Part shown: positions 43,629-52,154 of the stretch, in pieces
How positions within the stretch are numbered: position 1 is the stretch's first letter
Layout: every line of letters begins with the position of its first letter
DNA from: CAAGNP01 sp045595965
Lineage (GTDB): Bacteria > Bacteroidota > Bacteroidia > Bacteroidales > UBA932
Reading direction: 5' to 3'
NCBI GenBank assembly: GCA_045595965.1
Contig: JAZOBN010000028.1
Coordinates: 77,004 to 141,003 of the forward strand
DNA length: 64,000 nucleotides
Made by a program: the position numbers and the translations under genes
The notes under the pieces: model-generated
What the model saw: only the letters and a program-made list of their open reading frames with translations
What the model was told of the DNA's origin: nothing
The model's database searches: none

Positions 43629-46600
43629 TTATTCTGACAATTTCTTATATGAATTGTAACGCAGTTTTGCGTACTCTTCGGTCTTGTTGAACAAATCCTG
43701 AGCCTCTGCAGGGAACATCTTCATCAATGAAGAATAACGTACTTCACCTTTGATGAAGTCCTGGAATTTATCCCATACAGGTTCTTTGCTGTCGAGGGTG
43801 AATGGATTCTTGCCCTCTTCTGCAAGTGTAGGGTTGAATCTGTACAGATGCCAGTAACCGCATTCAACTGCAAGTTTCTCTTCTTGCTGGCTCTTGCCCA
43901 TGCCGTTTCTCAAACCGTGGTTGATACAAGGTGCATAAGCGATGATCAAAGATGGTCCGTCATATGCTTCAGCCTCTTTAATAGCATTGAGGTATTGCGC
44001 CTGGTTTGCACCCATGGCAACTTGTGCAACATATACGTAACCGTAGCTCATGGCCATCATACCAAGGTCTTTCTTGCGAACTTTCTTGCCTGAGGTTGCA
44101 AATTTGGCAACTGCACCTGCAGGGGTAGATTTGGATGATTGTCCACCGGTGTTAGAGTATACCTCTGTATCAAGAACAAGTACATTTACATTTTCACCAG
44201 ATGCAAGAACATGGTCAAGTCCGCCATAACCGATATCGTATGACCAGCCGTCACCACCGATGATCCATTGGCTGCGTGCAGCAATGTAATCTTTAACTTC
44301 AAGAAGTTTGGTGCAAGTGTCGCAACCGCAAGCTTCCATCATAGGAACAAGTGCATCTGCAACTTCGCGGGTAACTGCAGCATTGCTTCTGTTTTCAAGC
44401 CATTTTGCAAATAGTTCTTTCATTTCTGAACTGCATTTAGGACACTCAAGACCCTCTTTCATGAGTTTTGCAACGGTATTGCGGATAGTCTCTGTACCCA
44501 CTTTCATACCAAGACCGAATTCGGCATTGTCTTCGAACAGTGAGTTAGCCCAAGCCGGACCTCTTCCATTCTTGTCAGTACAATAAGGTGATGCAGGGAA
44601 TGAACCGCTGTAGATTGAAGAACAACCGGTAGCATTGGCAACCATCATTCTGTCGCCGAACAGCTGTGTGATTGACTTAATATATGGTGTCTCACCGCAA
44701 CCTGCACAAGCGCCTGAGAATTCGAACAAAGGTTGTGCAAATTGTGAATTCTTGACATTCTGACTCTTAGGAGCAACGTTATCTTTGTAGCCTACCTGCG
44801 AGTGCAAATAGTCAAATACCTGTTGCTGGTCAGCTTGGGTGTCAAGAGGCTTCATAACAAGTGCTTTCTCTTTGGCAGGACATACATCGGCACAGTTGCC
44901 GCAACCTGTACAGTCCATAGGAGAGACTTGCATTGTGAAGTTGTATGCTTTGAACACAGCATTTCCTTTTGTGCTCTTGATCCCTTCCGGTGCTTTTGAA
45001 AGCTCTTCGTCAGTTGTCAAGAAAGGACGGATAGCTGCATGAGGACATACGTACGAACATTGGTTACATTGGATACAGTTTGCAGGGTTCCATTCTGGAA
45101 CAGAGACTGCAGTACCACGTTTTTCGTAAGCAGCAGTGCCTGATGGGATGGTACCGTCGGCATATTCGCCAGAGAATGCGCTTACAGGGATATCATATCC
45201 GTTTTGTGCATTGACAACGTCTGCTACATTGCGTACCCATTCCGGTGCAAGACGGTCAAAGTTTGAAGGGCGGAATTTTGCGTGAAGGTTTTTCCACTCT
45301 ACAGGAATTTCAACCAATTCATATTCTGCACCTCTGTCAACAGCTGCATAGTTCATGTTGACAATCTTTTCACCTTTCTTGCCGTATGATTTGTCAATTG
45401 CTTTTTTCATCAAAGCAACAGCTTGCTCGTAAGGGATAATTCCGGTAATCTTGAAGAATGCTGACTGAAGGATAGTATTGGTTCTGTTTCCAAGGCCGAT
45501 CTCTTCAGCGATTTTGGTAGCATTGATTACATAGAATTTAAGGTTATTCTGAGCGATCTGGTGTTTAACGTGATCAGGAATTCTCTTTGCAGTCTCTTCT
45601 GCATTCCAAAGGCTGTTAAGAAGGAATGTACCATTCTTCTTGATACCTTTAAGGACGTCGTACTTGCGGAGGTATGAGGTTACGTGGCAAGCAACGAAAT
45701 CGGGAGTTGAAACAAGGTATGGAGAGGTGATCGGTTCATCTCCGAATCTCAAGTGTGAGCAGGTGTAACCACCGGATTTCTTGGAGTCATAGTCAAAATA
45801 TGCCTGACAGTATTTGCTGGTGTTGTCACCGATGATCTTGATGGTGTTTTTATTTGCACCTACAGTACCGTCTGAACCAAGACCATAAAATTTAAGTTCA
45901 TAAGTACCTTTCTTAGCAAGAGAAATCTCCTCTTTTACAGGAAGAGATTTGAATGTTACATCATCAACGATACCGATAGTGAAGTCGGTCTTAGGCTGTT
46001 TTGCTTTAAGGTTTTCAAATACTGATAGGATTTGGGCAGGTGTGGTGTCTTTTGATGACAAACCGTAACGTCCACCAACGATAAGAGGCATGTCGCCACC
46101 TTTTTCAGCAAGTGTAGATTTAACATCAAGGTATAGAGGTTCTCCCACTGAACCAGGCTCTTTAGTCCTGTCAAGAACAGCGATTCTCTTGACACTCTTA
46201 GGAAGAACTCTCAAGAAATATTTAGCAGAGAATGGTCTGTAAAGACGAACATTGATAAGACCTACCTTTTCACCTTCTGCCATCAACTTGTCAACAACCT
46301 CTTTGATGGTTTCGGTAACAGAACCCATAGCGATGATGATGTTCTTTGCATTTGGATCTCCGTAGTAGTCGAAAGGAAGGTAATGGCGACCGGTAAGTTC
46401 TGAAATTTCACCCATATATCTTGCTACGATATCAGGAACTGATGTGTAGTAAGGGTTGGAAGCTTCACGTGCCTGGAAGTATACGTCAGGGTTCTGAGCG
46501 GTACCGCGGGTAACAGGCTTGTTGGGATTAAGTGCTCTTGAACGGAATTTTGCAAGTGCTTTCTCGCTGATCATTCCTTTCAGATCTTCAGGGTCAAGAA

Positions 46601-47159
46601 GTTCAATCTTCTGAATTTCGTGAGAAGTACGGAAACCGTCGAAGAAGTGGATGAAAGGGATGCTTGATTTGATAGTTGAAAGGTGAGCTACAGTACCGAG
46701 GTCCATTGCTTCCTGTACACTTGATGAGGCAAGCATAGCGAAACCTGTCTGGCGGCATGCCATTACGTCTGAATGGTCACCGAAAATTGATAGAGCTTGG
46801 GCAGCAAGTGCTCTTGCAGATACGTGGAATACCGTAGGAAGCATTTCTCCTGCGATTTTATACATGTTCGGGATCATAAGGAGCAAGCCTTGTGATGCAG
46901 TGAAAGTGGTGGTTAGGGCACCAGCCTGAAGTGAACCGTGAACAGCACCTGCTGCACCTCCTTCACTTTGCATTTCGGTAACTTTTACAGTTTCGCCGAA
47001 GATGTTTTTCTTTCCGAAAGCAGCCCATTCGTCAACCAATTCTGCCATTGTCGAAGAAGGGGTGATAGGGTAGATGGCGGCATGTTCACTGAACAAATAT
47101 GCAGCATAAGCCGCCGCATAATTGCCATCGCAGGTAATAAATGTCTTCTCTTTAGCCAT
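43629..47159 (-). CDS. nifJ: Pyruvate:ferredoxin (flavodoxin) oxidoreductase
   Basis: Oxidises pyruvate to acetyl-CoA, CO2 and reduced ferredoxin; oxygen-sensitive, anaerobic core metabolism. 1176 residues, the single-chain form. Domain I begins with ITCDGNYAAAYAAYLFSE, the gamma domain and CoA-binding domain follow, then two 4Fe-4S motifs (CIQCNQCSYVCP and CTGCGNCADVCP), the extra cluster with CAGCGETPY and the TPP-binding domain with GDGWSYDIGYGGLDHV. Its reduced ferredoxin would be the natural donor for the Rnf complex. Promoter box at 47211-47218. Confidence 0.97.
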   Translation of the reverse strand: MAKEKTFITCDGNYAAAYAAYLFSEHAAIYPITPSSTMAELVDEWAAFGKKNIFGETVKVTEMQSEGGAAGAVHGSLQAGALTTTFTASQGLLLMIPNMYKIAGEMLPTVFHVSARALAAQALSIFGDHSDVMACRQTGFAMLASSSVQEAMDLGTVAHLSTIKSSIPFIHFFDGFRTSHEIQKIELLDPEDLKGMISEKALAKFRSRALNPNKPVTRGTAQNPDVYFQAREASNPYYTSVPDIVARYMGEISELTGRHYLPFDYYGDPNAKNIIIAMGSVTETIKEVVDKLMAEGEKVGLINVRLYRPFSAKYFLRVLPKSVKRIAVLDRTKEPGSVGEPLYLDVKSTLAEKGGDMPLIVGGRYGLSSKDTTPAQILSVFENLKAKQPKTDFTIGIVDDVTFKSLPVKEEISLAKKGTYELKFYGLGSDGTVGANKNTIKIIGDNTSKYCQAYFDYDSKKSGGYTCSHLRFGDEPITSPYLVSTPDFVACHVTSYLRKYDVLKGIKKNGTFLLNSLWNAEETAKRIPDHVKHQIAQNNLKFYVINATKIAEEIGLGNRTNTILQSAFFKITGIIPYEQAVALMKKAIDKSYGKKGEKIVNMNYAAVDRGAEYELVEIPVEWKNLHAKFRPSNFDRLAPEWVRNVADVVNAQNGYDIPVSAFSGEYADGTIPSGTAAYEKRGTAVSVPEWNPANCIQCNQCSYVCPHAAIRPFLTTDEELSKAPEGIKSTKGNAVFKAYNFTMQVSPMDCTGCGNCADVCPAKEKALVMKPLDTQADQQQVFDYLHSQVGYKDNVAPKSQNVKNSQFAQPLFEFSGACAGCGETPYIKSITQLFGDRMMVANATGCSSIYSGSFPASPYCTDKNGRGPAWANSLFEDNAEFGLGMKVGTETIRNTVAKLMKEGLECPKCSSEMKELFAKWLENRSNAAVTREVADALVPMMEACGCDTCTKLLEVKDYIAARSQWIIGGDGWSYDIGYGGLDHVLASGENVNVLVLDTEVYSNTGGQSSKSTPAGAVAKFATSGKKVRKKDLGMMAMSYGYVYVAQVAMGANQAQYLNAIKEAEAYDGPSLIIAYAPCINHGLRNGMGKSQQEEKLAVECGYWHLYRFNPTLAEEGKNPFTLDSKEPVWDKFQDFIKGEVRYSSLMKMFPAEAQDLFNKTEEYAKLRYNSYKKLSE

Positions 47160-47210
47160 TATATTTTCTATTTAGATTAAATTTTGAAATGATTCGTGTA
47201 CAATATCGGG

Positions 47211-47218
47211 CAAATATA
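47211..47218 (-). promoter_or_regulatory. Bacteroidota -7 box for nifJ
   Basis: CAAATATA on plus reads TATATTTG on minus, 51 bases before the nifJ ATG. Located in the gap between fabD and nifJ, it shows nifJ is transcribed on its own. Confidence 0.68.
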
Positions 47219-47229
47219 CAAATATTCGG

Positions 47230-48090
47230 TTAAAATATTGCGTTTGGATTGCATTTTTTTATAAGACCCTCCAGAACGTTCCCCGGACCCAGTTCCTGGA
47301 ACACCTGTGCACCGTCGCTACACATGTTCTTCACACTTTGTGTCCACCTTACAGGGGAGGTTAATTGCTTGAGGAGATTCTCTTTGATTTCTGCAGGAGA
47401 GGTGTGTGGAAGGGCATCCACATTTTGGTAAATTGGGCAGATAGGGGTTCTGAAATTTGTCTTCTCAATAGCTTGGGCAAGCTCTTGTCTTGCAGATTCC
47501 ATCAATGGGGAGTGGAATCCTCCACCAACAAGGAGAGGCAATGCTCTTCTGGCTCCTGCCTCTTTCATCGCTGCACAGGCCTCTTTAATCTTCTCAACGG
47601 GCCCCGAAATTACAAGCTGGCCAGGACAATTGTAGTTTGCCGGAACAACTCCCTCAAATTTCTCGCACACCTGTTCGATGGTTGTGTCGTCCAGACCTAT
47701 GACTGCCGCCATAGTGGAGGGGGTGGTTTCACACGCTTTCTGCATCGCCATTGCCCTTGCATATACAAGCTTTAGCCCATCTTCAAAATCAATTGCCCCT
47801 GCCGCTACCAGTGCTGAGAACTCTCCGAGAGAGTGCCCTGCAACCATGTCTGGCTGGAAATCGGGGATGGACAAGGCTGCTGCCACTGAGTGGAGAAATA
47901 CTGCAGGTTGGGTCACTTTGGTCTGTTTGAGGTCTTCGCTGTCCCCCTTAAACATAATATCGGTAATTCTGAATCCCAATATGTTGTTTGCTTTCTCGAA
48001 GATCTCCCTCACTTTAGGATTTGATTCGTACAAATCCTTTCCCATTCCGGTAAATTGAGATCCTTGTCCGGGAAAAACGTATGCTTTCAT
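47230..48090 (-). CDS. fabD: Malonyl-CoA:ACP transacylase
   Basis: Transfers malonyl from CoA to ACP for fatty-acid synthesis. 286 residues. Catalytic serine in GHSLGEFSALVAAG near residue 85, with FPGQGSQFTGMGKDL at the start and the catalytic His in GGFHSPLM near 190. It is distant from the fab cluster at 34369-38699. Its end lies only 12 bases from the nifJ promoter box. Confidence 0.95.
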   Translation of the reverse strand: MKAYVFPGQGSQFTGMGKDLYESNPKVREIFEKANNILGFRITDIMFKGDSEDLKQTKVTQPAVFLHSVAAALSIPDFQPDMVAGHSLGEFSALVAAGAIDFEDGLKLVYARAMAMQKACETTPSTMAAVIGLDDTTIEQVCEKFEGVVPANYNCPGQLVISGPVEKIKEACAAMKEAGARRALPLLVGGGFHSPLMESARQELAQAIEKTNFRTPICPIYQNVDALPHTSPAEIKENLLKQLTSPVRWTQSVKNMCSDGAQVFQELGPGNVLEGLIKKCNPNAIF

Positions 48091-48127
48091 TTATTTTCAG
48101 GTTTTAGTAATTGTTCGATTAAAAGAT

Positions 48128-48135
48128 TATCTTTG
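48128..48135 (+). promoter_or_regulatory. Bacteroidota -7 box for tRNA-Arg
   Basis: TATCTTTG, exact TAnnTTTG, 11 bases before the tRNA 5' end. The -33 element is weak. Confidence 0.6.
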
Positions 48136-48146
48136 CGGACGATTTT

Positions 48147-48218
48147 GCGCCCGTAGTTTAATGGATAGAATAGAAGATTCCGGTTCTTCCGGTTGGGGTT
48201 CGATTCCCCACGGGCGTA
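48147..48218 (+). tRNA. tRNA-Arg (anticodon CCG)
   Basis: Cloverleaf: acceptor GCGCCCG / CGGGCGT (first pair G-T), anticodon stem GAAGA / TCTTC around TTCCGGT, T arm TGGGG TTCGATT CCCCA, discriminator A. Anticodon CCG reads codon CGG. CCA is not encoded. The end touches the stop of the HdeD-like gene on the other strand. Confidence 0.9.
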
Positions 48219-48827
48219 CTAATTTTTCCCCACCTCTTCGTATTCAACATCCTCTATCAATTCGTTTTTATCCTTTTTCTCGGCTGTGAATTGACGGTAA
48301 ATTTTGCGTATTTTTTTAGTGGAAATAATCTCTGTGACAGCGTAGATAAGTAAAGATATACCAAAAAATATAAAAAGCCATTCAATGGTGCTGAACGGGT
48401 TGAAGAAGATCACCACGCCACAGGCAGTGGTGATGAGAGGCCCTGCAAAAAGTGCCATAGGGGCCTCTGTCTCTCTTCTGACCGCTACAAGGTTTGCAAT
48501 TTCGCTTACCCCGACAATCAGAAGTATTGCTCCGAAAAGGAACATGATGATTCCTGCAAAAAATGATGGGAACAAAGCCAGTACAACACCGAAAACAAGG
48601 GTTGCTATCCCGTTCAATGAGAGTAGGGAGCGGTTCTGTTCCCCCTCAGGTTTCTTTGAAAACAGAAGTGAAACGGCCCCAATAAGTATCAGGATAGCTC
48701 CAATGAGAATAATTATGGTTCTGACAGCCGTTCCTGGCCAAATAACCATTACTGCCCCTAAAATAGCGGCAAATAGTGCTCTTGAATATCCAAATGAACG
48801 GTCAAAGAGTTGTAGAAATGATTTCAT
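48219..48827 (-). CDS. HdeD-like (DUF308) membrane protein
   Basis: 202 residues, with six hydrophobic helices in three pairs separated by short Lys/Glu-rich loops (about 15-165) and a charged cytoplasmic C-terminal tail (about 165-202). DUF308 family; HdeD in E. coli relates to acid resistance, but function in Bacteroidota is not established. No neighbour suggests a partner. Its stop lies directly next to the tRNA-Arg 3' end. Confidence 0.78.
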   Translation of the reverse strand: MKSFLQLFDRSFGYSRALFAAILGAVMVIWPGTAVRTIIILIGAILILIGAVSLLFSKKPEGEQNRSLLSLNGIATLVFGVVLALFPSFFAGIIMFLFGAILLIVGVSEIANLVAVRRETEAPMALFAGPLITTACGVVIFFNPFSTIEWLFIFFGISLLIYAVTEIISTKKIRKIYRQFTAEKKDKNELIEDVEYEEVGKN

Positions 48828-48990
48828 ATATAACCTAAATTTTGATCAGTAAATAAATACGTAGATTGATTCACGCAATTTATAGACCAAGGTAAGAATA
48901 ATTTTGAAAAAACAACCGATTATTTGTCAGCAGAGTCGCAGACTGAGGTTTTGTTGCAGTGTTTTGAGGGGAAATTGCCTTACTTCAAGT
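48828..48990. other. Intergenic stretch with no gene seen
   Basis: AT-rich gap between the HdeD-like start and the cobalamin promoter. No hairpin, tRNA or credible reading frame was found. Confidence 0.5.
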
Positions 48991-48995
48991 TTTTT

Positions 48996-49025
48996 TTTGA
49001 CAAACCTAAATTCTTTCTATATTTG
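48996..49025 (+). promoter_or_regulatory. Promoter of the cobalamin operon
   Basis: TTTG at 48996-48999 and TATATTTG at 49018-49025 with an 18-base spacer; transcription would start a few bases before the riboswitch. Confidence 0.75.
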
Positions 49026-49029
49026 CACT

Positions 49030-49200
49030 CGCAATTGGTTCCGACCCTGATGCCATCAGGGGGGATTAAAAGGGAATCAGGTGAGAATCCTGAACAGTTC
49101 CCGCTGCTGTAAGTTCCAAATATGTTTTGGCACTCTTTGCCACTGATCTTCGGATTGGGAAGGCGCCAAAATGGAATAAGTCAGAAGACCTGCCGTTGCA
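49030..49200 (+). promoter_or_regulatory. Cobalamin (B12) riboswitch
   Basis: Conserved blocks in order: GGTTCC at 49037-49042; AGGGAATCAGGTGAGAATCC near 49071-49090, followed by CAGTTCCCGCTGCTGTAA; the B12 box GCCACTG at 49139-49145; GGGAAGGC at 49157-49164; AGACCTGCC at 49186-49194. These match the cobalamin aptamer layout. It should lower expression of the following surface-protein genes when cobalamin is abundant. The expression platform is not obvious. Confidence 0.9.
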
Positions 49201-49427
49201 GCAATAGACAAAACCTGCGGGAGTCGGGTCTTATGATGATTAAACAAAGCGTTCAGCCATCCTAAGAGAGACATTTTGATACTATATAGCCAGTGTGTTA
49301 TAGTGTTGTCGTGTCGGATATTAGTTATAGCTGTAGTGCATATTTAGAAATCTTCATTTTCCACTCTTTTCAGGCGTTAGTCGGTGACGGATGAATCACT
49401 AATTACTAACTTTAATATTATAAAGAG
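49201..49427 (+). other. Long leader between the riboswitch and the first gene
   Basis: 227 bases without a credible gene. Two possible structures: AAGACC (49185-49190) with GGGTCTT (49226-49232), which would use part of the aptamer, and a broken stem at 49376-49410 (GTTAGT..GTGA with TCAC..ACTAAC) ending 17 bases before the ATG at 49428. Either could be the expression platform. Confidence 0.45.
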
Positions 49428-49556
49428 ATGGAAAAAAAACTTTATCAATCGCCTCTGCTTGAGGTTCTGGAATTAGTCGTTGAACGGGGTTTTGCATCGA
49501 GCGATGTGCCTGAAGGTGGAGCCGGGTCAACCAGCTGGTCTGAATGGAACAGTTAA
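49428..49556 (+). CDS. 42-residue peptide gene, first ORF of the cobalamin operon
   Basis: A short frame with ATG at 49428 and TAA at 49554-49556. The charged start MEKKLYQSP leads to LLEVLELVVERGFASS and then a Gly/Ser/Trp-rich tail (GGAGSTSWSEWNS). No signal peptide. It resembles a class of very small Bacteroidota peptides, with a KK-x-Y-x-x-P and an E-x-x-x-E-x-GFAxS pattern, that I recall from upstream of surface-protein genes; function unknown. It follows the riboswitch and precedes a lipoprotein gene by 32 bases, so it is under cobalamin control. Confidence 0.6.
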   Translation: MEKKLYQSPLLEVLELVVERGFASSDVPEGGAGSTSWSEWNS

Positions 49557-49588
49557 CGGAGTACACACAACAAAACGACTATTAAATC

Positions 49589-51172
49589 ATGAAAAAAAGT
49601 ATCTTTTTGGCACTATTCAGTGCAATGCTTATCCTGGCATCTTGCCAGAAGAATGAAGATGTTAGCCCAGCAGAGTTAGGAGATGGATTTACCCTGATGG
49701 GCTACAGTAACATCCAGACTAAAATCGGTTTTTCATCACCTGATGGAAGCACTATCCCTTTCCTATGGAGTGAGGGGGATTTCATTTCTGTAAACGGAGT
49801 TGAAAGTGAACTCCTTTCTATTGGAGGTGCATCGGCAGAGTTTACTTTTTCTGAAGGATCGGTTAAAGTGGGTGATGATGTATACTACGGTTCGATTGTT
49901 GATGATGAAGTATGGGTTCTTCCTTACCAGTTGGGGGATCCGGCAGACCTTGTAGATGATTTCGGCCACGCAAAAGTGGGAGAAGATTATACTTTTACCC
50001 TCCAGCACTATACCTCTTATCTTTGGCTGAACCCTTATAGCACCGAGGTTACAAAAAAAGTGTCATCAGTTACCATTAAAGCAGCAAATAATATCGTCGG
50101 AAAATCCGAATTCGATGCTACAAACAAGAGTTTCGGCGAGATATCTTCTGCAATAGTAGATCCGGAAGCTCCTGAGCTTGCACAGACAAAAGAATTACTG
50201 TTGGAGTTCTGGGGTGATGGTGAAGCTGAACCCAAGGATCTCCCTACAGCTTCTTCGGATGAGAATATCTGGGCTGTAGCTGTAGTATACCCCGTTATTA
50301 CCGGAGAGATAGAGGTTATATACAATTTTGAGGATGGTTCAATGGCATCCTATACCCACTCAACCAAAACCCTTGAAGCTGGTAGAACTTACCGTCTGAC
50401 ACATCAGATTAAGGGTGCCGATGTGAAGAAACCTCAGGAGTATGAGTTGAAGGTTCTTACTTTTGAGGATGATGCACCCGGTACTTATTGGGCAGATCTT
50501 ATTCCTGGTGAAGATGAACAGTCGTATGGCGGCTCCTCTTTAATCTACAATAATGCATACACCTGGAGTGATGAGACTACAAAAATTTCCCACACGTTTC
50601 CTGTGAATATTTATGGAACCCAGGATCTTTCCGGTGGAGGATATGTGATATCTACACACTGTGGAACTATGGATCAATTATCAGCTGCATCAGATATTTA
50701 CCAATATCAATTAAGTATCCCATTAGCAACAGGACACAACGGTTCTGAAAATTTCTGTATTGGTTATCATGACAGCAGTATCAATCTTGATGATGCTTAC
50801 AAACCTGCATTGGCGTTTAGTGATGGCGTAGCGAGAGTGATAGATCATATGTATGTTACGAATGCCTCAGTTACAATGTATTGTATAATAAATGGAAGTG
50901 CTTTTTCAGATGCATATGATGGTGATGATTACTTGGATATTGTTGCTACCGGCTACAATGACGAAACGAAAGTCGGCACCATCAAATTCAGGCTCGCGGA
51001 TGGGAATTCAACCATAGTTTCAGATTGGGAAAAATGGGATTTGAGCTCTTTGGGGGCAGTCACTAAGGTGGTGTTCCATATGGAGGAGTATCAAATAGGT
51101 TATGAGAGTTGGTATTGCACTCCGATGTATTTCGCATTTGACGATGTGGCTGTCCGTTTCCCTGTAGAGTAA
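49589..51172 (+). CDS. Surface lipoprotein with C-terminal DUF4465-like domain (BtuH-like?)
   Basis: 527 residues. Lipoprotein signal ends at the Cys of LILASCQK (residue 19). The N-terminal half (about 30-275) resembles the fimbrillin-like beta domains of Bacteroidota surface proteins. The C-terminal half (about 285-527) looks like DUF4465: TFEDDAPGTYWADL near 290 and a terminal MYFAFDDVAVRF. Domain proteins of this sort accompany BtuB/BtuG genes in Bacteroides B12 loci, where some are described as cobalamin-binding BtuH proteins; that assignment is from memory and needs a profile search. Confidence 0.68.
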   Translation: MKKSIFLALFSAMLILASCQKNEDVSPAELGDGFTLMGYSNIQTKIGFSSPDGSTIPFLWSEGDFISVNGVESELLSIGGASAEFTFSEGSVKVGDDVYYGSIVDDEVWVLPYQLGDPADLVDDFGHAKVGEDYTFTLQHYTSYLWLNPYSTEVTKKVSSVTIKAANNIVGKSEFDATNKSFGEISSAIVDPEAPELAQTKELLLEFWGDGEAEPKDLPTASSDENIWAVAVVYPVITGEIEVIYNFEDGSMASYTHSTKTLEAGRTYRLTHQIKGADVKKPQEYELKVLTFEDDAPGTYWADLIPGEDEQSYGGSSLIYNNAYTWSDETTKISHTFPVNIYGTQDLSGGGYVISTHCGTMDQLSAASDIYQYQLSIPLATGHNGSENFCIGYHDSSINLDDAYKPALAFSDGVARVIDHMYVTNASVTMYCIINGSAFSDAYDGDDYLDIVATGYNDETKVGTIKFRLADGNSTIVSDWEKWDLSSLGAVTKVVFHMEEYQIGYESWYCTPMYFAFDDVAVRFPVE

Positions 51173-51181
51173 TGCTGTCGT

Positions 51182-52147
51182 ATGAGATCAATGTTTAGAT
51201 TATTTATAATGAGTGTGATGGTCGCAATGATCGGATCTTCTTGCAACAGAAGCAATCCGATCACGGTGCCCATCGAGGATAGATATCGTCCCAAAACTGA
51301 ACAATCCTCTTCTGAGTGGAACCGGGTGTACGAGTATATGCCAGCTCCGGGACAGTTCATAAATGAGCTCAAAACAGGTGGGTTTAATGGAAACCAGACA
51401 ACTATGGACAGCGCTGTGGTGTATGCCGAAAGAAGGCTTTCAGCTACAAATAAAAAGGGGGAACCACAGCCGGCATTTGTCTCTCTCGGTGGTTTCGGAG
51501 GGTATATAGTGGTAGGTTTCGATCATAGTATAGATAATGCAACCGGTTACGATTTCGGAGTTTTGGGTAATGCATTTGACGGCTCTTCAGAACCGGCAGT
51601 GGTATGGGTGATGCAGGATGAAAACGGCAATGGACTTCCCGATGATACTTGGTACGAACTTGCAGGTTCAGAGACAGGAAAGAGTGAGACAATTCAGAAC
51701 TATACAGTTACATATTACCGCCCATCTCTCCCCAAAATGCCTGTACAATGGAGTGATAATCTGGGTAATAGTGGTGAGATAGATTATCTTAATCAGTTCC
51801 ATAATCAGGATAGTTATTATCCATTGTGGGTGGAATCAGATAGTTATACCCTCAGCGGAACCAGATTGAAAGAGAGGAACTATGACAAAACAGGAAAGGG
51901 CAATATGTGGATAAATCCCCACTATGAATGGGGATATGCTGATAATTTCAGTCCTCAGGATTATGTGGCGGGGAGCAAGGCTAATCTTTTCGACATATCC
52001 AGAGCAATTGATAGCAATGGTGGTGCTTTAACGCTGGATTTCATAGACTTTGTCAAGGTTCAGGTAGCGGTAAACAGCAAAAGTGGCTGGCTTGGAGAGC
52101 TCTCTACCGAGGTTTTGGGTTTTTATGATTATAGTATGAGACAATAA
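51182..52147 (+). CDS. Cell-surface lipoprotein of the cobalamin operon, unknown function
   Basis: 321 residues, starting ten bases after the previous gene. Lipoprotein signal ends at the Cys of IGSSCNR (residue 21). The mature part is beta-rich with several Trp and Tyr; repeated phrases include LGGFGGYIVVGFDHSI near 99 and NGLPDDTWYELAGSE near 151. Similar proteins occur in Bacteroides B12 loci, annotated as cell-surface proteins without known function. Surface exposure is inferred from the signal and neighbours. Confidence 0.7.
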   Translation: MRSMFRLFIMSVMVAMIGSSCNRSNPITVPIEDRYRPKTEQSSSEWNRVYEYMPAPGQFINELKTGGFNGNQTTMDSAVVYAERRLSATNKKGEPQPAFVSLGGFGGYIVVGFDHSIDNATGYDFGVLGNAFDGSSEPAVVWVMQDENGNGLPDDTWYELAGSETGKSETIQNYTVTYYRPSLPKMPVQWSDNLGNSGEIDYLNQFHNQDSYYPLWVESDSYTLSGTRLKERNYDKTGKGNMWINPHYEWGYADNFSPQDYVAGSKANLFDISRAIDSNGGALTLDFIDFVKVQVAVNSKSGWLGELSTEVLGFYDYSMRQ

Positions 52148-52154
52148 TTCCCCG

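Noticed and set aside
48924..49112. 62-residue frame across the cobalamin promoter
   Set aside because: It overlaps the promoter and the riboswitch core, has no known similarity and a composition unlike the genes around it.
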